DNA from: an uncultured Anaerolineae bacterium
Lineage (GTDB): Bacteria > Chloroflexota > Anaerolineae > Anaerolineales > UBA4823
Assembly (NCBI GenBank): GCA_937129505.1
Contig: CAKZNJ010000050.1
Span: forward strand, 1-6,759
Direction: 5' to 3'
DNA: 6,759 nucleotides
Shown here: piece by piece, positions 1 through 5,666 of the stretch
How positions within the stretch are numbered: the first letter of the stretch is position 1
Layout of the letters: each line of letters opens with the position of its first letter
Program-made: the position numbers and the translations under genes
The notes under the pieces: generated by a model
Databases searched by the model: none
Seen by the model: only the letters and a program-made list of their open reading frames with translations
Told to the model about the DNA's origin: nothing

Positions 1-1789
1 ACTCTAAGCCAAGAGCTGCTAAAAGAAAAACGGGGATGATTGCACCAGAAGTGCGGTTCAAGATCGGATTTTCATCGGGAAAGGCGAGCGATAAGATTGA
101 GGGAAGCATCAGCATTGGGATGGAAACGAGCAGAAAAAGATCTACCCATTCGAAGCGGCGCAGATAACGGAGTAGGGCTAACAGCGCGCCGATAAAGAAC
201 AAGGCGGCAGAAACGACGCTCAAAGCTGGCCGCCCCGGGATGGAAACCACCCATACACTGCCGTTATTCCAGAAAAACATCATGGATGCTTTCCACAGAT
301 TTTCAAAGAAGATTTGCAGTGCGGGTCGGTCAAGGGGTTTTTCGAGGTCGCCGAAGCGGGTTAGACCGCGATAAAAAACGATTTCTGGATTTTGAAGGGT
401 GTATCGCAGCAGAGGCAAAAAGACGATCAAGGAGACAATGGTCACGATCATCAAGCCAATGATCAAGGCGCGACGGCTGTGCGGCGTGGCTTGATGCAGG
501 AGCGCTAAGGCGATCGCAGCGACAACAACGAAGGGGACAATCCGAAAGGGGGAATAACCGTGCAACCCCAAACCTAAAAATAAACCACACAAGATAAAGT
601 CTTTGGGATTCGGCCGCCGCAAAGCCCGAATCAGATAATAGAGGGTAGGAGCGACAAATAAAGGGTAAAGACTAAAGCGCAAACCTACCCGCGTGATCAC
701 ATTGAGCCAGTAGGAGACGCCAGCCAGCGTCATGGCAATCAAGCCGACACGAGGGTTGGCAATCTCCTTACCAAGGAGGTAAATGTAGAGCAAAGTAACC
801 AAACCAGCAATGGCTGTGCCAAGTTTCAGGCTCAGGAAGCTCAAACCAGTGCCGAAGAGTTCTGCCATGGCGGCGGTGAGAAACATTTGGAAAGCTTCGC
901 GACCGGTGTTGCGGGGATAAAAGATGTGCCACTTGCCATCCAACACATCGGCGACATCCAGCAGCTTTTCAGCATGATCGCTCACCATTTCGGGGGGGAC
1001 ATCAGCCAAGCGGTAAAAGCGGAAAAAGAGCAAAACGAGAACGGTTAGGAAAAGCAGAAGATTCCAGCGCGTAATCCGCACCTGCCATACCCCCCTTCGC
1101 CACCACTCGACAACGGCTGTGAGCCATTCGAGGCGGAAGATGCTGAAGGGATAAAAGGCGCGAGCGGTTAGCCAGATCGATATTCCCCAGATGATGAGGT
1201 TTAAGGTGTTGAAATCGCCTCCACCGAAGGCGAGAAAAGCCAGCGCAGCGCTAGCTAGGGCGGCCGCAAAGGCTGGTAAGTGGATGCGAAAGGTGCTTTC
1301 CCCTTCCGCTGGGAGGGGAAGGGAGGGTAGAGAAAGGTAAGATTTAAGGCTGGAAAAGAGCAGCACGGCCGCGGCGATCGTATAGAAGAGGCTGCCGAGC
1401 AGGGCGTCTGGGTTGGGTGGCTCCAGCGAGGCTTGGGCAAACAGGGCAATAATCAAGCAGGATAGACTGCTCAAAAGCGCCAAGCGTTCCGTCCGCGCAA
1501 GACGGCTGGGCAGAGAAACCATTTGCTCGCTACCGATCGCTTGCGAAGGGGGGGCTGGAGAGGGCATCTCTGCCTGTGTTGAGGGGACTGCAGCCGTGGA
1601 GCTCTGGCTCGCTACTGCCTGATTTTCTATCGCTGGCGCCTGTGCGCTCACCTCGGTTGGGGGGGCTAACTCGGGCGAACGGGAGGGTTCAACCGTGTTC
1701 GCTTGCTTTCTCTGTTTTAGCAGGGCAGGCAGACGCCGCCAGTCTTTCAATAATGACTTGACGTAATCGAGGAGGTTGGGTTCTTCCAC
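1..1789 (-). CDS. GT39/ArnT-like (GT-C fold) integral membrane glycosyltransferase, C-terminus cut by window edge
   Basis: The frame is open for 596 codons from a GTG at 1789 to the left edge, so the C-terminus is missing. Residues 1-30 form a basic helical start (LLDYVKSLLKDWRRLPALLK). Residues 31-100 are a Pro/Ala/Ser/Gln-rich linker. Hydrophobic segments follow at about 103-121, 131-150, 170-188 and 194-212. A second block starts with a membrane helix at 244-258, then a loop with PPEMVSDHAEK (265-275), then about nine more hydrophobic segments to the edge. In GT-C enzymes the first outer loop carries the catalytic acid, so Asp271 is the best candidate; YPRNTGREAF (291-300) follows. By family, these enzymes move a sugar from a polyprenyl-phosphate donor to lipid, glycan or protein outside the membrane; donor and acceptor are unknown here. 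Start choice: in-frame ATGs at 1873 and 1843 lie upstream of the best promoter, and the protein gains its recognisable beginning (EEPNLLDYVKS) at the GTG. The Shine-Dalgarno is poor (GGAG 14 bases upstream). Family fairly sure, exact role not. Confidence 0.82.
   Translation of the reverse strand, partial: MEEPNLLDYVKSLLKDWRRLPALLKQRKQANTVEPSRSPELAPPTEVSAQAPAIENQAVASQSSTAAVPSTQAEMPSPAPPSQAIGSEQMVSLPSRLARTERLALLSSLSCLIIALFAQASLEPPNPDALLGSLFYTIAAAVLLFSSLKSYLSLPSLPLPAEGESTFRIHLPAFAAALASAALAFLAFGGGDFNTLNLIIWGISIWLTARAFYPFSIFRLEWLTAVVEWWRRGVWQVRITRWNLLLFLTVLVLLFFRFYRLADVPPEMVSDHAEKLLDVADVLDGKWHIFYPRNTGREAFQMFLTAAMAELFGTGLSFLSLKLGTAIAGLVTLLYIYLLGKEIANPRVGLIAMTLAGVSYWLNVITRVGLRFSLYPLFVAPTLYYLIRALRRPNPKDFILCGLFLGLGLHGYSPFRIVPFVVVAAIALALLHQATPHSRRALIIGLMIVTIVSLIVFLPLLRYTLQNPEIVFYRGLTRFGDLEKPLDRPALQIFFENLWKASMMFFWNNGSVWVVSIPGRPALSVVSAALFFIGALLALLRYLRRFEWVDLFLLVSIPMLMLPSILSLAFPDENPILNRTSGAIIPVFLLAALGLE
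1298..1327. repeat. Inverted repeat overlapping a G-quadruplex-type motif inside the glycosyltransferase gene
   Basis: On the plus strand TTCCCCTTCC (1298-1307), loop GCT and GGGAGGGGAA (1311-1320) form a ten-pair stem with one G-T wobble. The right arm also starts a run of four G-tracts with one- or two-base loops (1311-1327). The G-rich strand is the template strand of the glycosyltransferase gene. In the protein it encodes a Leu/Pro/Ser-rich loop (residues 155-164) between two membrane segments. No T-run follows, so it is not a terminator. Confidence 0.5.
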
Positions 1790-1824
1790 GTATCCGCTTC
1801 TCACTCCACAGAAAGAATATCTAA

Positions 1825-1853
1825 ATGATACATCAAGCTGCATCAGCAGACAA
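1825..1853 (-). promoter_or_regulatory. Candidate sigma-70 type promoter of the glycosyltransferase gene
   Basis: Read on the minus strand, TTGTCT (1853-1848, four of six matches to TTGACA) is followed after exactly 17 bases by TATCAT (1830-1825, five of six matches to TATAAT). Transcription would begin near 1818, giving a leader of about 29 bases to the GTG at 1789. A small inverted repeat, GCTG-CAT-CAGC (1837-1847), lies between the two boxes and could bind a regulator, but it is short enough to be chance. The promoter is inferred from consensus only. Confidence 0.45.
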
Positions 1854-1872
1854 GGCGTCCTTTGAGTGAACA

Positions 1873-1881
1873 TGGTAAAAT
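1873..1881 (+). promoter_or_regulatory. Candidate extended -10 promoter of the SLC13-type permease gene
   Basis: TGGTAAAAT fits the extended -10 form (TG, any base, then TAAAAT, five of six to TATAAT). No good -35 box sits 17 bases upstream, which is tolerated when the TG extension is present. Transcription would start near 1888, leaving a short leader of about 18 bases before the ATG at 1906. A weak inverted repeat, GTAAA (1875-1879) and TTTAC (1886-1890) with a six-base spacer, overlaps the -10 box. Confidence 0.4.
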
Positions 1882-1894
1882 GACATTTACGCAC

Positions 1895-1900
1895 GGGAGA
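1895..1900 (+). promoter_or_regulatory. Ribosome binding site of the SLC13-type permease gene
   Basis: GGGAGA lies five bases before the ATG at 1906, a normal Shine-Dalgarno sequence and spacing. It supports that start codon. Confidence 0.65.
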
Positions 1901-1905
1901 TTAGA

Positions 1906-3684
1906 ATGGAATTTCAACATATCTATTTACTCGCTGTTATCATCGCTGCGATTCTCTTATTTTCACTCGAAATTTTCTCAATTGATGTCATTGCTTTATC
2001 GGTGCTGCTCAGCTTGATCGTCGGAGGGGTGCTACCCCTCGACGAGGCGTTTATCGGCTTCGGCAGCGAGACGATTATCATCATCGTTGGCTTGCTGATT
2101 CTAACGGCTTCTCTGGTGCGCAATGGGGTGATCGAGCTGATAAACGCGCGCCTCCTGCGCAACGTGCGCGGCGACTCGACGCGTCTGACCCTGCTCCTTA
2201 TGGCAATCGTCTCGACCATTAGCGGCTTCATGAGCAATACCGCTGCGACTGCCCTGTTTATCCCCATTGCCAGTGGCGTGGCGCGGCGCACCAACACCGC
2301 CTTGTCTAAGGTTCTAATGCCCATTGCTTACGCCGCCATCCTTGCCAGCTCGGTCTCCCTATTTGCTTCTTCTACCAATGTTGTTGTCAGTGGGTTGATG
2401 CGCCAGTATGATCTGCCCGCGCTGGGCGTTTTCGAGTTGACGCCAGTTGGTTTACCCATTGTCGTGATCGGTTTGATTTATATGGGTTTCATTGGCATCC
2501 GCTTGATCCCCTTACGCCAAACACCGCTCCGCTTGAGCGAAGAATTTGGGTTGCGTTCTTATCTAACTGAGATTGTCGTGTTACCTGATTCCCCCCTAGT
2601 GGGTATGACACTTCGGGAAGCAGATTTAGGCGCCCAACTGGATGTCAATGTGGTTGCTTTACTGCGCGGTAAGCAGCAAATCAATGCTCCCGATGCCTAT
2701 CAGACCATTCATGCCAATGATATTCTGCTTGTTGAAGCCAGTCGCGATCGCATCCTCGGTGTTAAGGACGCCAAAGGGTTAGAACTGGCGCCGCAAGCCG
2801 CTTTTTCGAATCACGAATTAGACCAAATAGAAATGCGCTTGTATGAAGCTATCATCCTGCCTCGCTCCTATTTAATCGGCCGAACCCTACGAGGAGTGAA
2901 TTTGCGCAGTCGTTTTGGAGTGAATGTCTTGGCAATTCACCGCCAAGAAGAAACGCTAACCCAGAAATTGAGTCACATTGTGTTTCGCCTCGGCGATGTG
3001 TTGTTGATCCAGGGAGATCGCGAGGCAATCGCCGCCTTGGAGAACAACTTTTTCCTGCGCATTCTCAACCCTGTCGAAGAGCGACAAATCGACACAAGGC
3101 GGACGCGCTTGAGTGTGTTGATCTTCGCCGGCGTTATATTGGCGGCCAGCCTCGGGTTAGCGCCGCTCTCGGTGGCGATCTTGGCGGGGACGATATTGAC
3201 CTTTCTTACCCGTTGCCTCACCCCCGAAGAAGCTTATCGCGAGGTGGAATGGAAAATTGTGATTCTAATTGGCAGTATGCTTGCCCTCGGTATGGCTATG
3301 GAGCGGAGCGGCACGGCCGCTTTTCTCGCTCAGCAGTTGGTTCAATGGATAGGAGATGCCCATCCGCTGTGGTTGCTGAGTGGTTTTTTCTTTTTGGCGA
3401 TGATCCTAACCCAGCCGATGTCCAATCAAGCCGCCGCAGCGGTTGTCCTACCGATAGCTATTCAAACCGCCTTGCAGTTGGGTCTGAATCCCAGAGCCTT
3501 TGCTGTTATGATTGCTATAGGTGCCAGCACCTCGTTCATTACCCCATTGGAGCCAGCTTGCTTGATGGTCTATGGTTTAGGCCATTATCGCTATTTTGAC
3601 TTTGTAAAAGTCGGTCTTTTACTGACGTTTTTAATTTTTTGGGTGGCCATTTTGTTGGTGCCGATCATCTGGCCGCTATGGTAG
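1906..3684 (+). CDS. SLC13/DASS-type anion permease with two central TrkA-C (RCK_C) domains
   Basis: A 592-residue inner-membrane carrier of the ion-transporter (ArsB/NhaD/DASS) fold. Order: membrane block 1 (about 6-202), a soluble insert (about 205-395), membrane block 2 (about 402-590). The insert has two similar units, about 219-290 (EIVVLPDSPLVGMTLRE... NDILLVEAS) and 304-388 (EAIILPRSYLIGRTLRG... GDVLLIQGD), the typical paired TrkA-C domains of bacterial and algal sulfate-permease-like members. Each membrane block carries the repeated substrate/sodium motif: SNTAATALFIP (110-120) and SNQAAAAVVLP (506-516). Each also has a second re-entrant region: SSTNVVVSG (155-163) and ITPLEPACLMVYG (545-557), followed by GHYRYFDFVKVG. 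Known family substrates include sulfate, phosphate, di- and tricarboxylates, and arsenite in relatives; none can be assigned. RCK_C domains usually bind small ligands and may gate transport. Length is usual for the two-RCK_C subgroup. Oddities are Gln for Thr in the second SNT motif and EPAC where relatives often have a Gly/Asn-containing stretch. No neighbour points to a substrate. Confidence 0.88.
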   Translation: MEFQHIYLLAVIIAAILLFSLEIFSIDVIALSVLLSLIVGGVLPLDEAFIGFGSETIIIIVGLLILTASLVRNGVIELINARLLRNVRGDSTRLTLLLMAIVSTISGFMSNTAATALFIPIASGVARRTNTALSKVLMPIAYAAILASSVSLFASSTNVVVSGLMRQYDLPALGVFELTPVGLPIVVIGLIYMGFIGIRLIPLRQTPLRLSEEFGLRSYLTEIVVLPDSPLVGMTLREADLGAQLDVNVVALLRGKQQINAPDAYQTIHANDILLVEASRDRILGVKDAKGLELAPQAAFSNHELDQIEMRLYEAIILPRSYLIGRTLRGVNLRSRFGVNVLAIHRQEETLTQKLSHIVFRLGDVLLIQGDREAIAALENNFFLRILNPVEERQIDTRRTRLSVLIFAGVILAASLGLAPLSVAILAGTILTFLTRCLTPEEAYREVEWKIVILIGSMLALGMAMERSGTAAFLAQQLVQWIGDAHPLWLLSGFFFLAMILTQPMSNQAAAAVVLPIAIQTALQLGLNPRAFAVMIAIGASTSFITPLEPACLMVYGLGHYRYFDFVKVGLLLTFLIFWVAILLVPIIWPLW

Positions 3685-3694
3685 AGGGGATAAC
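3685..3694. other. Ten-base gap between convergent genes, no terminator seen
   Basis: The permease stop TAG (3682-3684) and the kinase stop TAG (3697-3695 on the minus strand) face each other across ten bases. I see no GC-rich stem followed by a T-run on either strand here or in the adjoining gene ends. The transcripts probably end inside, or run through, the opposite gene, or rely on Rho. Confidence 0.6.
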
Positions 3695-5629
3695 CTAGGT
3701 GCTTGGATGTTGGGGCGTCTCCATCTCCGCGGCGGGGAGGACGATGGTAAAGGTCGTACCTTCCCCCAACGTCGATTCAACCCAGATGCGCCCTTGATGA
3801 TCTTCCACAATTGACTTGACGATAGTCAGACCTAGCCCCGTGCCGCTGATGTCTTCAGGAAGGTTGCTTGCGCGATAAAACTTATCGAAGATATACGGCT
3901 GTTCGGCAGGTGGAATGCCCACTCCACTGTCCCAAACCTGCAGGATCAACTGGCTGTCTTCCTGCCACATTCGTATCCCTAATTTGCCCTCTTTCGGGGT
4001 GTACTTAATGGCGTTGCTGATCAGATTGGCGATCATCTGCTGGAGGCGCACGGCATTCCCCCAAATGAGCGGGATCGAAGATGAAATATCCATCTGTAGT
4101 TTTTGTCCTTTTTCGGTGAGAAAACTATTGAAGTTTTCGACGCTCTGACGCAGCAGCGGACGAAGATCGATTAGCTCCTTGTGGGCATCCAGCCCGGCCT
4201 CAATACGCCCAAGGTCTAAGAGATCGCTGATTAAGGCAGTTATTCCCTGCACGCTGGCTTGGACGCGTCTGATGAACTCTTGTTGGCGTTCATTCAGCGA
4301 GCCGACTCTACCGATGAGCTCAGTATATCCTAGTATCGCCGTGAGCGGCGAACGCAGATCATGAGAAACGGCACTAACGAACTCAGACTTTACCCGATCC
4401 AGCTCTTTCAAGTAAGTGATGTCGTGCATGGTCACGGCCAAGCCGACATCTTCGATCGGCGTCAATTGACAGTTCCAGATGCGTCCATCTTCCAAACGGA
4501 TTTCCCCTCCTTTTACCCACTGGGAAGCTGGCCGCTTCAACATAAAGATCAAATCCTGATTGGAGATGACATTTTCAATCGGTTTGCCCAAGCAATCTGG
4601 CTCGTTTAGGCCAAAGGCTTCTAAACAGGTGGCGTTGATCAGGAGAATGCGCTGTTCCTCATCCAGGACTAGCACCCCGTCGCGCACGTTTGTCAAGATG
4701 GTGTGCAGTTTGTGCCGTTCACGCTCGTTAGCTGTGTAGTAATGGGCGTTTTGAATGGCGATGGCGGCATAATCTGCCAGAGCTTCCAACAGCATCTGGT
4801 GATAATTGGTGAACGTTTGCTCGCGCTGACGGTTGTACACCCCTAGGACACCGATGGATTGTTCTCCCATAACCAGCGGGACATAGATGAGCGCGCGCAC
4901 CAGAAAAGCGGTTTGGATCTTAGTCAGTTCACTGCTTTCTAAAATGACTGCTCTTTGAGTGCGAATGACTTCTCCCAGTAAAGTATCGTAGATCGGCACC
5001 CGCAGGATGTTTGTCTTTTGCTCCCCTACCGAATGGGCGGCGCGCAGGATCAAATTGCCATTGTCCTGCTCCAACAGCATGAGATTGCCTTCTTCTGCAT
5101 CGGTCAACTCAACCGCCGCAATGACCACCTCCTTGAGCACTTGGTCGAGGTTTAGTGAGGCTGAGATTTTTCCGCCGATGCGATGCAACCGCTCGAGGTC
5201 TTCCACCCGCTTCTCGAGAGACTGCGTGTGACGAGTGCTCTCTAACTGCACCCACTTTTGCCAGTCTTCCTGACGTTGGACGGCGCGGTTTATGACAAAG
5301 AGGGTTTGCACTTGGTCTTCCTGTGCGGTCAGCACCGCTTGAAAACCCTCTTGATAGCGGTTGAGGACTTCGTCTGGTTGAGCTTGTGTTGTCCAATAGA
5401 TCAGCGGTAGGGTGGGAAACTCTCTCAGAAGCAAACGCAGGGCTTTGGAAGATAGGGAGCGATCAACGATTAAGGCATTGGGCAGATCAGCTTGCAGTTG
5501 AGCTTTGAGCTCTGCGTTTTCTCTCAGCCGTTCGACCTGATAGCCAGCAGGTTGTAAGACCTGCACAGTTAGTCGATTGGCGGTGGTGTCATCTTCAAGG
5601 ATTAGGGCAATTCGTTTTGATCGGACCAT
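3695..5629 (-). CDS. Hybrid sensor histidine kinase, REC-GAF-PAS-HisKA-HATPase_c
   Basis: A 644-residue protein with no membrane segment or signal peptide, so probably a cytoplasmic sensor. Domains in order: receiver (5-118; acidic pair Glu12/Asp13, phosphoacceptor candidate Asp56, Thr80); a linker helix (about 120-150); GAF (about 152-298); PAS (about 306-408); HisKA (411-478) with the H-box SHDLRSP, His423; and HATPase_c (about 500-633) with N-box NLISNAIKYTP (535-545), G1 DSGVGIP (567-573), F-box FDKFYR (581-586) and G2 GTGLGL (596-601). All kinase motifs are intact, so autophosphorylation at His423 is expected. The receiver is odd: where the conserved Lys-Pro follows LT, it has Ala-Gln (LTAQ, 100-103), and the usual LPG loop after Asp56 is absent. 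GAF and PAS would sense a ligand, redox state or partner, unknown here. The start ATG gives a normal receiver beginning (KRIALILEDD); the ribosome site is weak (AGAG, three bases upstream). It probably shares an operon with the receiver-GAF gene 37 bases upstream. No DNA-binding output domain is present in this window. Confidence 0.93.
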   Translation of the reverse strand: MVRSKRIALILEDDTTANRLTVQVLQPAGYQVERLRENAELKAQLQADLPNALIVDRSLSSKALRLLLREFPTLPLIYWTTQAQPDEVLNRYQEGFQAVLTAQEDQVQTLFVINRAVQRQEDWQKWVQLESTRHTQSLEKRVEDLERLHRIGGKISASLNLDQVLKEVVIAAVELTDAEEGNLMLLEQDNGNLILRAAHSVGEQKTNILRVPIYDTLLGEVIRTQRAVILESSELTKIQTAFLVRALIYVPLVMGEQSIGVLGVYNRQREQTFTNYHQMLLEALADYAAIAIQNAHYYTANERERHKLHTILTNVRDGVLVLDEEQRILLINATCLEAFGLNEPDCLGKPIENVISNQDLIFMLKRPASQWVKGGEIRLEDGRIWNCQLTPIEDVGLAVTMHDITYLKELDRVKSEFVSAVSHDLRSPLTAILGYTELIGRVGSLNERQQEFIRRVQASVQGITALISDLLDLGRIEAGLDAHKELIDLRPLLRQSVENFNSFLTEKGQKLQMDISSSIPLIWGNAVRLQQMIANLISNAIKYTPKEGKLGIRMWQEDSQLILQVWDSGVGIPPAEQPYIFDKFYRASNLPEDISGTGLGLTIVKSIVEDHQGRIWVESTLGEGTTFTIVLPAAEMETPQHPST

Positions 5630-5666
5630 GTTCTCTATAGCGATGCAAGAAATGTCCCAGCTTTGT
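5630..5666 (-). other. Short intergenic spacer of the two-gene sensor operon
   Basis: Thirty-seven bases separate the receiver-GAF stop from the kinase ATG. There is no terminator stem and no convincing -35/-10 pair at normal spacing, so the kinase is most simply co-transcribed from a promoter upstream of the window's right edge. The only ribosome-site-like bases are AGAG (5636-5633). Confidence 0.5.

Noticed and set aside
330..590. Minus-strand reading frame of 86 residues, and similar ones at 72-254 and 1255-1449
   Set aside because: They lie inside the glycosyltransferase gene in another frame. They are rich in Arg, Ser, Pro and Cys with no domain or ribosome site, while the main frame reads as a clear membrane enzyme.
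1413..1761. Two short plus-strand frames opposite the glycosyltransferase N-terminus
   Set aside because: They are antisense to the Pro/Ala-rich linker; low-complexity coding DNA often leaves other frames open. No family resemblance or good start signal.
510..2751. Two exact GCGATCGC octamers (510-517 and 2744-2751), the cyanobacterial HIP1 motif
   Set aside because: Two copies in 6.8 kb is above random but below the density usual in HIP1-rich cyanobacteria, and both lie in coding DNA. Not enough to assign the host or a function.
3213..3599. Plus-strand frame of 128 residues inside the permease
   Set aside because: Shifted frame of the permease gene; the composition (Cys, Arg, Ser) is not protein-like and the permease frame is unbroken with strong motifs.
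3715..3740. GC-rich potential stem near the kinase stop codon as a terminator
   Set aside because: Only a four-base perfect stem (CTCC/GGAG), within coding sequence and upstream of the stop, with no T-run after it.
5109..5396. Minus-strand frame of 95 residues inside the kinase
   Set aside because: Shadow of the GAF and receiver coding region in another frame, with no recognisable domain.
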